NCBI GenBank assembly: GCA_013202635.1
Contig: JABMRO010000020.1
Location: forward strand, 1-5,291
Direction of reading: 5' to 3'
Length of the DNA: 5,291 nt
DNA from: Planctomycetota bacterium
GTDB taxonomy: Bacteria; Planctomycetota; Phycisphaerae; Sedimentisphaerales; Anaerobacaceae
This document shows positions 1-5,291 of this stretch, in pieces. The position numbers were made by a program, and so were the translations under genes. Under the pieces are notes generated by a model. The model did no database searches. It was given only the letters and a program-made list of their open reading frames with translations, and was not told the DNA's origin. The stretch's first letter is position 1, and each line of letters opens with the position of its first letter.

Positions 1-1101
1 GGCGCGCATATCAATGAAAAAGATTATGCAATCGAGGTCGGGGGCGTGCTCCTTGGCAATAATAGCCTCCTTGGTCGCATACATACAACAGACCGAGGAG
101 CAATAGTTGCACTCTACTTCTCTGGAGCCGACACACTGTATCCATGCAATCTTCCCGGGGGATTTTTCATCGGATATACGCAGTATCTTTCCGAGGTACG
201 GTCCGCTGGCCGAGAGAAGCCGTTCGAACTGAAGGCTGGACAGGACATTGGAATACCTCGAGTAGCCGAGTTCCTTTTTGAGGTCGGGATCAAATTGCTC
301 AAATCCGGGTGACAGGACAACCGCACCGACATCCAACTCCTCGATTTCATCCTGCTGTTCATAATCAATAGCCCCGGCTTCACAGAAATTCTCACAGGAT
401 TTACACGTATCATTAAGGAAGTGCATGCAGGTATTTTTGTCAATCACTGCTACTTTGGGTATTGCCTGAGCAAAAGGTATGTAAATGGAAGACCTTTGGA
501 CAAGACCCATATCATAATCGGCCATTATCGGCCTGGGTTTGTTAAGTGTAACTTTGGAGAGGTCCACATCATTGGTCGGGCAGACAACTGTGCAGGCCCC
601 GCATGTGATACAGACAGGAGAATGCTTGTCATAAGGAACAGCAACCTTTCGTTCCGAACCTCTGTTGACAAAACTGATGGCGCCGATACCCATCCTTTCC
701 TCGCATACTCTTGTACAGAGTCCGCATAGGATGCAGTTATCGTTCTTCTTCGGAAAGCGAGGTTCTTCGATGCCCATCTCTTTGGCCATTTCCACTATCC
801 GCGGTGCATCCGGGCAACGGGCCAGCAGCAATTCGAGCATCATCCGGCGGGTCTTCAAGACCCTTTCCGTATCAGTTTGTACAACCATTCCTTCCTCTGC
901 AGGATAAACACAGGAAGCCTGAATGCTCGAGCCCCACGATTTTTTTAATTCGACCAGACAGACACGGCACGCACCGTAGGGTAACAAAGACCTGTGGTGA
1001 CAAAGAGTAGGAATTTTGATGCCGAGTTTCTCAGCGGCCTGGAGAACGGTTGAACCTTCTTCAACCTCAACCTTTTTGTTGTCAATTGTTAGAGTAATCA
1101 T
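1..1101 (-). CDS. NuoG-HdrA-like iron-sulfur oxidoreductase subunit, C-terminus outside window
   Basis: Likely an electron-transfer subunit of a soluble, bifurcating-type NADH/heterodisulfide-reductase-like complex. The 367 visible residues carry no stop. Residues 1-80 form a NuoG-type 2Fe-2S domain (C34, C45, C48, C64). Residues 120-178 hold two 4Fe-4S motifs (C123/126/129/133 and C164/167/170/174). From about residue 200 the sequence is HdrA-like: another cluster motif (C225, C233, C236, C240), the segment VGAVVLSPGFEQFDP (258-272), the element ELGYSRYSNV, then IQCVGSR (321-327) and a cysteine-rich CNYCSSVCCMYATKEAI stretch (331-347). The His-Cys ligand set of NuoG (cluster N5) is absent; only C96 remains there. 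No N-terminal GxGxxG FAD motif is visible. The start at 1101 overlaps the upstream stop as ATGA and gives a NuoG-like beginning (MITLTID); an in-frame ATG at 1110 would add three residues. HdrA kinship is clear; the physiological partner is inferred. Confidence 0.88.
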   Translation of the reverse strand, partial: MITLTIDNKKVEVEEGSTVLQAAEKLGIKIPTLCHHRSLLPYGACRVCLVELKKSWGSSIQASCVYPAEEGMVVQTDTERVLKTRRMMLELLLARCPDAPRIVEMAKEMGIEEPRFPKKNDNCILCGLCTRVCEERMGIGAISFVNRGSERKVAVPYDKHSPVCITCGACTVVCPTNDVDLSKVTLNKPRPIMADYDMGLVQRSSIYIPFAQAIPKVAVIDKNTCMHFLNDTCKSCENFCEAGAIDYEQQDEIEELDVGAVVLSPGFEQFDPDLKKELGYSRYSNVLSSLQFERLLSASGPYLGKILRISDEKSPGKIAWIQCVGSREVECNYCSSVCCMYATKEAIIAKEHAPDLDCIIFFIDMRA

Positions 1102-1556
1102 TTTCTGCATGCTTCTCTCGTATCAAAACGGTATTTTGAATTGTCTTTATGATGTTCGTAAACGAAATTAATCTCAGGGTGCCCTACAACCAACATGCGC
1201 ATTGTCTCATTAATATCACCCATAGGCTTGCAGTCCGGATGGCTCATGCAAAACGTCGCCCTGACCGTTGTTCCCACGCGTGGTGTAGAATTCAGCTCCA
1301 TCTTGCCACCACTCTGTTCTGCCGCCTGAGCCAGCAAGGACAGCCCCAGGCCGACTTTGCGAGTCTTGCGTGTCGTGAAAAAGGGATCAAGAGCTTTTTT
1401 CAGGGTCTTCTGGTCCATGCCCTTACCATCATCTTTAATTTCGATAGTCAACAAATCTTTATCTCTGTCTTCATCAATTATAATTTCAATTGTCCTTGCC
1501 GCACCATCAATCGAGTTTTCCGCAATATCCAGAATGTGCAGCGACAAATCTTCCAT
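1098..1556 (-). CDS. GHKL-type ATP-binding protein (histidine-kinase-like ATPase domain)
   Basis: A 152-residue stand-alone ATPase domain of the GHKL (Bergerat fold) group. The N-box is HILDIAENSID with N14 as probable Mg-ATP ligand; the G1 box is DDGKGM (42-47); an F-box-like FFTTRKTRKVG (59-69) runs into the G2 box GLGLSLL (69-75); GTT (95-97) is the G3-type motif. There is no dimerisation/phospho-acceptor domain, no sensor and no membrane segment, so it is not a complete sensor kinase. It may act as a kinase or nucleotide-dependent switch on a partner. Homologues known to me beside hydrogenase-type NuoE/NuoF genes continue about 25-30 residues after the FDTRE motif (residues 144-148), whereas this one stops four residues later. 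Its ATG directly follows the PHP gene's TAA, and its TGA overlaps the next ATG, so translational coupling on both sides is likely. Target unknown. Confidence 0.88.
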   Translation of the reverse strand: MEDLSLHILDIAENSIDGAARTIEIIIDEDRDKDLLTIEIKDDGKGMDQKTLKKALDPFFTTRKTRKVGLGLSLLAQAAEQSGGKMELNSTPRVGTTVRATFCMSHPDCKPMGDINETMRMLVVGHPEINFVYEHHKDNSKYRFDTREACRK

Positions 1557-2273
1557 TTAATTACTGACAACCATCCTTCCCAGCTCGCAGCGCAGCGCTT
1601 TTGAAATTTCCAGTACCGATGTATCCTCTATCATAAAGCAAGTAGAACTCTTTCCGATGTCCTCCAGAAAATGAGCGTCAGAAGAAGTTACCACCGGATA
1701 GTCATACTCCTGTCTGACTGAGGATGGGTTCGAGACCTCCACGGCATCCAGCTTCAATCCTTTGGGAATGAAACCTAACTGGCCAATCAGACTGAATCGC
1801 TGGCGATCAATGTGAGAGGCTATAACCAGTCCGCCCCACTGGTGAATCGCATCGACAACCTGCTCCAAGGTCAGGGTTGTTGCCCCTATCAAAAGCCTGG
1901 AATTCTTGCCCACCACATTACCGTATTCGTCAATGATTAGCTGAGGGCCGAAGGCCTCCTCATCGTTTTGCCCGGGCAGGTTTTCATAGATGATATCCTG
2001 AAGGCGCATCAGGTCCTGCTCGGTGTTGAACAGTCCGAGGATATGCACTTCCTCCCGCGAGGTAACCTCAATACCCGGAATAACTGTAAGCCCCTGCCGC
2101 ACACCGGCTTTCATCACTGCGCTTACATTCTCAGCGGAATTATGGTCACATATCCCTATCATATCCAAACCTGCTTTTTTTGCCTGTTCGACTATAGCCG
2201 CCGTCTGCATCAGATCGTCGGCACAGGGAGAAAGGCAAGTATGCAGATGCAAATCGGCTCTTACTTTCCTCAT
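1557..2273 (-). CDS. PHP-domain metal-dependent phosphoesterase-like protein
   Basis: A 238-residue cytosolic protein of the PHP (polymerase and histidinol phosphatase) superfamily, a TIM-barrel-like fold with a multi-metal site that hydrolyses phosphoesters. The metal-ligand motifs are all present: DLHLHT (D7, H9, H11), CDHNS (D43, H44), E69 in PGIEV, H77 in VHILGLF, H154 in ASHIDR and SSDAH (D199, H201). The length suits a single-domain PHP protein; no polymerase or other extra domain is attached. It is therefore predicted to be catalytically competent, with unknown substrate; a nucleotide, phospho-amino-acid or other small phosphoester is possible. The start ATG at 2273 shares one base with the preceding gene's TAA (TAATG). 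A GGAA at 2281-2284, seven bases upstream of the ATG, supports this start. Its place inside a set of ATPase, CBS and DRTGG genes suggests a role in signalling rather than central metabolism (inference). Confidence 0.92.
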   Translation of the reverse strand: MRKVRADLHLHTCLSPCADDLMQTAAIVEQAKKAGLDMIGICDHNSAENVSAVMKAGVRQGLTVIPGIEVTSREEVHILGLFNTEQDLMRLQDIIYENLPGQNDEEAFGPQLIIDEYGNVVGKNSRLLIGATTLTLEQVVDAIHQWGGLVIASHIDRQRFSLIGQLGFIPKGLKLDAVEVSNPSSVRQEYDYPVVTSSDAHFLEDIGKSSTCFMIEDTSVLEISKALRCELGRMVVSN

Positions 2274-2629
2274 TATTTCGTTCCGACAATTCCCAGGCTA
2301 TAGAGCTTGCCGACGAGTTCAAAGGTCGGCATCTCGGTTACCATAATCGGTAATTTTTCTGTCTCTGCTTTCTCCAGGGTTTCCGACTCAGGTTCTCTGT
2401 TATTTACCAATATAATTCCGGCCAGGTCTTTTATGCTGGCCACACCCACAATATTCTGATGAATCTGTAAAGTAATCCAAAGGTTTCCTTCTTCGCCATG
2501 GGCAAGGACATCGCTAAGCAGGTCACTCGCATAACCGCCGGTGACCTCGCGATCCAGGTGCGCTTTTGCCGACCTGACGCTCAGATTTAATTCCTTAATC
2601 AATTCAGTTAGTTTCACTTTTGGCTCCAT
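2273..2629 (-). CDS. DRTGG-domain protein (second of two)
   Basis: A 118-residue single-domain DRTGG protein. The core DREVTGGYASDLLSDVLAH (residues 26-44) gives the family's signature region, followed by a stretch typical of the fold (GNLWITLQIHQNIVGVASIKD, about 48-68), then AGIILVNNREPESET and a C-terminal PTFELVGKLYSLGI segment. DRTGG domains are otherwise found as regulatory-looking domains in large phosphotransacetylases, and stand-alone copies occur near hydrogenase and NADH-dehydrogenase-like genes; their ligand is not established to my knowledge. No cysteine motif, signal peptide or membrane segment is seen. The ATG at 2629 lies inside the end of the upstream CBS-ATPase gene (26-base overlap) with no convincing Shine-Dalgarno sequence, suggesting translation coupled to that gene. 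The start is supported because the residues after it (KVKLTELIKELNL) match the expected first helix. Confidence 0.87.
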   Translation of the reverse strand: MEPKVKLTELIKELNLSVRSAKAHLDREVTGGYASDLLSDVLAHGEEGNLWITLQIHQNIVGVASIKDLAGIILVNNREPESETLEKAETEKLPIMVTEMPTFELVGKLYSLGIVGTK

Positions 2630-3548
2630 CTTCGGTATTGAAACGAATATACAATTGCGTTCCCTTCCCTACGGCAGATTTCAAGTCCATCTTGCTGGCG
2701 CACTTGAGGATATTGTTCAAGCCCATACCAGCCCCGAAACCCAGATTTCTAACCCACTCCGGAGCGGTTGAATAACCCGGCTGTAAAACCTTCTGGACAT
2801 CGGGGATTCCCGGCCCGGAATCCGCCACTTTTATATATATCCCATGCGGTTCAACACGCGCGTGAATCTTGCCGCCATCGGTATAGATGACCATGTTCAT
2901 CTCTGCTTCGTACGTAGCGATGGCAACCCGGCGGACTACCTGAGGATCCAGGCCCAGGCGTCTTAAGGAGGCTTTTAGCCGGCTGGCGCCTTCTCCGGCC
3001 CGTTTGAAATCGTGCCCCACTACATCATATTGAAACAGAAGCACAACTTTGTCTGCGAGAATGTCCTCGAAGAAATGCTCAACTCGTCGGCGGTAAACCT
3101 CTTCCTCTTCTTTATAGTGGTCGATCTCTAACTTTTTGAGCAGGCCCTTAACAATATCCCCTTTAGTAATAATGCCCAAAAGTTGTTGGTTCTGGCGGTC
3201 AATCACGACAAAACGACCGAAGCCAAATCGCTCGAATTTGTTGACCGCCTGGGTCAACGGCTCATCGGCATAAAGAGTTTGAACATCTTTGCACATCTTC
3301 TCACTAATGGGGCAATCGTGCTCCCTATCAGCCAGCCACTTAATGAAATCCTCAATACTGACGATACCCACCATTTCATCCCCGTCCATTACAGGCGCTC
3401 CGGAGATGCGTTTCTCTCGTAATATCCCCCTTAACTCACTCATATGGGTCTGCGGACTAATCGTAATAACATCTTTCTTCATTACTTCGCCCACCCTTAT
3501 TTCATAAACTAATTCCTGAATCCGGCTTATTTTGTTATCTGGTGTCAC
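2604..3548 (-). CDS. CBS-domain pair fused to RsbW/SpoIIAB-like ATPase domain
   Basis: A 314-residue cytosolic regulator joining a sensor to a switch. Two CBS domains lie at about residues 20-72 (beginning VGEVMKKDVITISP; APVMDGDEMVGIVSIEDFI) and 83-137 (TLYADEPLTQAV; FVVIDRQNQQLLGIITKGDIV); such pairs usually bind adenine nucleotides or related ligands. A charged, probably helical linker (138-165) leads to a GHKL ATPase domain (about 166-304) of the anti-sigma-factor kinase type: N-box with E214 and N218 in ATYEAEMNMVIY, G1 box DSGPGI (243-248), glycine-rich G2 region GFGAGMGLNNI (270-280) and GKGTQ (294-298). Known RsbW/SpoIIAB proteins phosphorylate anti-anti-sigma partners; no STAS partner gene is visible here, so the target is open. 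The start is GTG at 3548, with an AGGA ten bases upstream; the next in-frame ATG would cut into the first CBS domain. Confidence 0.9.
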   Translation of the reverse strand: MTPDNKISRIQELVYEIRVGEVMKKDVITISPQTHMSELRGILREKRISGAPVMDGDEMVGIVSIEDFIKWLADREHDCPISEKMCKDVQTLYADEPLTQAVNKFERFGFGRFVVIDRQNQQLLGIITKGDIVKGLLKKLEIDHYKEEEEVYRRRVEHFFEDILADKVVLLFQYDVVGHDFKRAGEGASRLKASLRRLGLDPQVVRRVAIATYEAEMNMVIYTDGGKIHARVEPHGIYIKVADSGPGIPDVQKVLQPGYSTAPEWVRNLGFGAGMGLNNILKCASKMDLKSAVGKGTQLYIRFNTEDGAKSETN

Positions 3549-3558
3549 TTGAAAAAAA

Positions 3559-3562
3559 TCCT
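3559..3562 (-). promoter_or_regulatory. Probable ribosome binding site for the CBS-ATPase gene
   Basis: AGGA on the minus strand, separated by ten bases (a run of seven T, then CAA) from the GTG at 3548. It occupies the only true gap between genes in the window (16 bases, 3549-3564). The core is short and the spacing somewhat long, which with GTG suggests modest initiation strength; this last point is inference. Confidence 0.4.
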
Positions 3563-3564
3563 AT

Positions 3565-3927
3565 TTAACTTTTCTTCCTTTCTTCAGAGCAACCGGAAAG
3601 TCCTTCTCGGTGTAATCGACCGCAAGACTCAAACAGCAGCAGAGGCGTCGTCAATAACGGGATATTCTTGGATTCAGCCATTTCAATAGTCTCCTGAGCA
3701 GGCTTTTTACCCCGAACAAAGCATATTGCCCGCAGATCCGCCATCTCTGCGGTACGAACCACCTGCGGATTAATCAAACCCGTCAACAAAAGTGCTCCAG
3801 GCTTGACAAAAGACAACACATCGCTCATTAAGTCGCACCCGCAGGCTATCGTGATATCTTCACTCAGAAGATCACCGCCCACGATGACTTCCGCTTCCAG
3901 TATCCTTTGTATATCCTTCAAAATCAT
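3565..3927 (-). CDS. DRTGG-domain protein (first of two)
   Basis: A 120-residue protein of the DRTGG-domain family. It starts MILKDIQRILEAEVIVGGDL, then SEDITIACGCDLMSDVLSFV (22-41), a hydrophobic GALLLTGLINPQVVRTAEMAD (44-64), AICFVRGKKPAQET and a C-terminal LLFESCGRLHREGL segment. Alignment by eye to the second DRTGG protein in this window places SDVL (35-38) and the xGxxP strand-turn (RGKKP against NNREP) in equivalent positions, but the D-R-x-T-G-G residues themselves are replaced here by E-D-I-T-I-A, so this is a divergent subgroup. Function and ligand are unknown; a sensing role beside redox genes is inferred from context only. Its ATG overlaps the stop of the NuoF-like gene as ATGA, so its translation is probably coupled to that gene, and the nonsense codon upstream might reduce its expression. 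Confidence 0.85.
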   Translation of the reverse strand: MILKDIQRILEAEVIVGGDLLSEDITIACGCDLMSDVLSFVKPGALLLTGLINPQVVRTAEMADLRAICFVRGKKPAQETIEMAESKNIPLLTTPLLLFESCGRLHREGLSGCSEERKKS

Positions 3928-4727
3928 GCTACTAACACCGCTTCAAATTTACAAACATCCATACAAACTCCACATTTGATACATTTACTTTGATCAATTC
4001 TATGCACTTCTTTAGCCTCGCCCGATATAGCCTCCTGAGGACAATTCTTGGCACACAACCGACAACCTTTACATTTCTCTTCATCAATGGTAAATGTGAT
4101 TAAAGCTTTGCATAATCCGGCCGGGCATCTCTTGTCGTCAATATGGGCTTTATATTCGTCTCTGAAGTGTTCCAGGGAACTTAATACCGGATTTGGAAGG
4201 CTCTGCCCTAATCCACACTGAGAAGCATCTCTGATTGCCTCTCCCAATTCTTCGAGTAATTCGATATCTCCCTGCTTTCCCTCTCCTCTGCACATCCTGC
4301 TCAAAATCTCAAGAAGTGCAAGTGAACCCTCTCGGCAGGAAGTGCATTTGCCGCAGGATTCGTCATTTGTGAATGCAACGAAGTACCTGGCCATTTCGAC
4401 CATACAAACATTCTCGTCCATTACAACCATACCGCCGGAGCCCATCATAGACCCGGCCTCATCCAGTTGCTCATAGTCAACCGATAAATCGAGCAGGCTG
4501 GCCGGAAGAAAGCCGCCCGAAGGCCCACCCGTCTGAACAGCCTTGAATTCCTTGTCTTTGGGAATACCCCCTCCGATATTATAGACAATCTCGCGAAGGG
4601 TTATGCCCATTGGCACCTCCACAAGTCCTGCATTGTTAATATTCCCCGCCAGTGAAAAGACCTTAGTCCCCTTGCTTTTCTCGGTTCCGATATCCGAAAA
4701 CCATTTTGCCCCCCAGTTCATAATCAC
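3924..4727 (-). CDS. NuoF/HydB-like, part after the stop codon: SLBB-like, 4Fe-4S and ferredoxin domains
   Basis: The section downstream of the TAA, counted from a GTG at 4727. It holds a soluble-ligand-binding beta-grasp (SLBB-like) region (about 20-75, with GLVEVPMGITLREI and AVQTGGPSGGF), the N3-type 4Fe-4S motif SCGKCTSCREG (C125, C128, C131) with distal C171 in QCGLGQ, a CPAGLC element (201-206), and a two-cluster ferredoxin domain (C219/222/225/229 and C249/252/255/259). The 32 codons between the TAA and this GTG still match the family (PVVINNVETWANIP), showing that the GTG is not a natural gene start. Independent translation from it cannot be excluded but would give a protein without the NADH-binding fold. 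Confidence 0.8.
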   Translation of the reverse strand: MIMNWGAKWFSDIGTEKSKGTKVFSLAGNINNAGLVEVPMGITLREIVYNIGGGIPKDKEFKAVQTGGPSGGFLPASLLDLSVDYEQLDEAGSMMGSGGMVVMDENVCMVEMARYFVAFTNDESCGKCTSCREGSLALLEILSRMCRGEGKQGDIELLEELGEAIRDASQCGLGQSLPNPVLSSLEHFRDEYKAHIDDKRCPAGLCKALITFTIDEEKCKGCRLCAKNCPQEAISGEAKEVHRIDQSKCIKCGVCMDVCKFEAVLVA

Positions 4728-4823
4728 AGGTATATTTGCCCAGGTCTCAACGTTGTTGATAACGACCGGTTTATCCCACAGGGTCGTCCGTGGAGGTCTT
4801 TGCCTCGGCTCAGGAATCTTGCC

Positions 4824-4826
4824 TTA
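4824..4826 (-). other. In-frame TAA nonsense codon in the NuoF/HydB-like gene
   Basis: On the minus strand the codons read TCT ATT TAA GGC AAG. The NuoF family has glutamate here (SIEGK or SLEGR), so GAA to TAA, a single G-to-T change (C to A at plus-strand position 4826), explains it. The reading frame before and after is the same. TAA also ends both DRTGG genes and the PHP gene in this window, so the codon is a real stop in this organism. Confidence 0.9.
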
Positions 4827-5291
4827 AATAGAAGCGACCAGGGCGGTCGTCTCACCACATACAAACGCTCCGGCGCCCTTAAATATCTGCAAGTCAAAAT
4901 CAAAACCCGAGCCAAAGATATCTTTGCCCAACAAGCCGTACTCTCTGGCCTGCTCAATCGCCAGTTGTATTCTTTTGACGGCAAGTGGATACTCCATTCG
5001 CAGATACACATACCCGCTCGACGCTCCCACAGCATATGCTCCGATAGCCATTCCTTCAATCACCGAGTGCGGATCCGCTTCGACGATGCTCCTGTCCATA
5101 AATGCGCCCGGATCACCCTCGTCGGCATTACATACCACAAACTTGGGCGTTCTTGGGTCTTTCCTTCTGCTTTCCCACTTGCGCCCGGTTGGAAATCCTG
5201 CACCACCACGTCCCCGCAGGCCTGAATTGGATATTTCCTTAATGACATCTTCCTGTGTCATAGATGTTACAGCCTTTGCCAGCGCCTTGTA
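4824..5291 (-). CDS. NuoF/HydB-like, part before the stop codon: FMN/NADH-binding region
   Basis: Open at the right edge; 155 residues are visible before TAA. Counting from the first full codon at the edge, it contains GLRGRGGAGFPTGRKW (24-39), the glycine-rich FMN/NADH loop; CNADEGDPGAFMDR (54-67), a signature of NuoF flavin binding; and GAGAFVCGETTAL (139-151), the second NuoF signature, where many relatives have GEETAL. The first ten codons (YKALAKAVTS) match the usual sequence before MTxEDVI, so the gene really continues leftward of its first ATG at 5261 and that ATG is not the true start. Alone, this fragment would lack all the iron-sulfur clusters of the subunit. Confidence 0.85.
   Translation of the reverse strand, partial: YKALAKAVTSMTQEDVIKEISNSGLRGRGGAGFPTGRKWESRRKDPRTPKFVVCNADEGDPGAFMDRSIVEADPHSVIEGMAIGAYAVGASSGYVYLRMEYPLAVKRIQLAIEQAREYGLLGKDIFGSGFDFDLQIFKGAGAFVCGETTALVASI

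Larger units (their letters stand above)
3924..5291 (-). pseudogene. NuoF/HydB-like NADH-binding flavoprotein subunit, interrupted by an in-frame TAA; N-terminus outside window
   Basis: The whole visible gene reads in one frame from the right edge to the TGA at 3924-3926, broken only by TAA at 4824-4826. It encodes the NADH-oxidising, FMN- and 4Fe-4S-containing subunit of a HydB/HndC-type complex: NADH/FMN fold, N3-type cluster, and a C-terminal ferredoxin domain with two 4Fe-4S motifs that ordinary NuoF of respiratory complex I lacks. About 150 N-terminal residues (the thioredoxin-like 2Fe-2S part of HydB/HndC proteins) would lie beyond the window if it has the usual roughly 600 residues. 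Homology runs on smoothly through the stop (SI-stop-GKIPEPRQRPP, where the family has SIEGK...PRPRPP), so this is a point nonsense change, not a frameshift. It may be a recent pseudogene or a base-calling/assembly error. All other motifs are intact, which favours an error or a very recent event. Confidence 0.8.

Noticed and set aside
46..1010. Several open plus-strand frames of 80-102 codons opposite the HdrA-like gene
   Set aside because: The minus strand is open throughout 1-1101 with clear cysteine motifs and HdrA sequence; the plus-strand frames show no recognisable domain and overlap one another.
1..1101. [FeFe]-hydrogenase catalytic subunit (HydA), suggested by the N-terminal 2Fe-2S and 4Fe-4S domains and the operon type
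   Set aside because: After the second 4Fe-4S motif the sequence is HdrA-like (IQCVGSR, CSSVCCMYATKEAI) and no H-cluster motif is present.
1149..1604. 151-codon plus-strand frame opposite the GHKL ATPase gene
   Set aside because: It is a shadow of the minus-strand gene, which has all ATP-binding boxes, and it runs across a gene junction without any recognisable domain.
2604..3548. IMP dehydrogenase or magnesium transporter call based on the CBS pair
   Set aside because: No catalytic barrel or membrane segments are present; the C-terminal part is a GHKL ATPase domain.
3552..3558. Seven-base A/T run as a slippery frameshift site or terminator tail
   Set aside because: It lies in the gap between two complete genes, has no GC-rich hairpin before it, and no frame needs joining there.
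4824..4826. Recoding or readthrough of the stop (selenocysteine, pyrrolysine or an altered genetic code)
   Set aside because: The codon is TAA, not TGA or TAG, the family residue is glutamate, and TAA ends three other genes in this window.
4724..5059. A 111-codon minus-strand frame spanning the nonsense codon, as evidence for a frameshift
   Set aside because: Its translation has no NuoF similarity; the true frame continues unchanged on both sides of the TAA, so no frameshift is needed.

Overview
The window is one densely packed stretch of an operon, all on the minus strand, from an anaerobic bacterium with flavin- and iron-sulfur-based electron bifurcation. Both ends of the window cut through genes. 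In transcription order (right to left) it holds: a NuoF/HydB-type NADH-binding flavoprotein (5291 to 3924, N-terminus outside the window, broken by one in-frame TAA at 4824-4826); a DRTGG-domain protein; a protein with two CBS domains and an RsbW-like ATPase domain; a second DRTGG protein; a PHP-domain phosphoesterase-like protein; a small GHKL-type ATP-binding protein; and the first 367 codons of a large iron-sulfur protein that joins a NuoG-type N-terminus to an HdrA-type C-terminal half (1101 to beyond position 1).

Spacing is extremely tight: ATGA overlaps at 3924-3927 and 1098-1101, a TAATG junction at 2271-2275, a TAA directly followed by ATG at 1554-1559, a 26-base overlap at 2604-2629, and only one true gap of 16 bases (3549-3564). 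There is no internal promoter, terminator or RNA gene that I can support, and no stretch without a gene.

Functional reading: the two outer genes are redox subunits. The NuoF/HydB-like protein would exchange electrons with NAD(H) through FMN and 4Fe-4S clusters. The NuoG-HdrA-like protein would pass electrons on through a 2Fe-2S cluster and several 4Fe-4S clusters to an HdrA-type module. Between them lies a five-gene set without redox motifs (two DRTGG proteins, CBS-ATPase, PHP, GHKL ATPase) that looks like a sensing and signalling cassette. From general knowledge, similar sets accompany electron-bifurcating [FeFe]-hydrogenase (HydABC/Hnd) operons of clostridia, sulfate reducers and syntrophs. 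Here the visible downstream catalytic gene is HdrA-like, not a hydrogenase. The phylum cannot be fixed from the sequence; base composition is near half G+C, and a strictly anaerobic, possibly sulfate-reducing or syntrophic bacterium fits.

Most worth a second look: the single nonsense codon in an otherwise well-conserved NuoF-like gene, the NuoG-HdrA architecture lacking the usual HdrA N-terminal FAD motif in the visible part, and the signalling cassette embedded between the redox genes.
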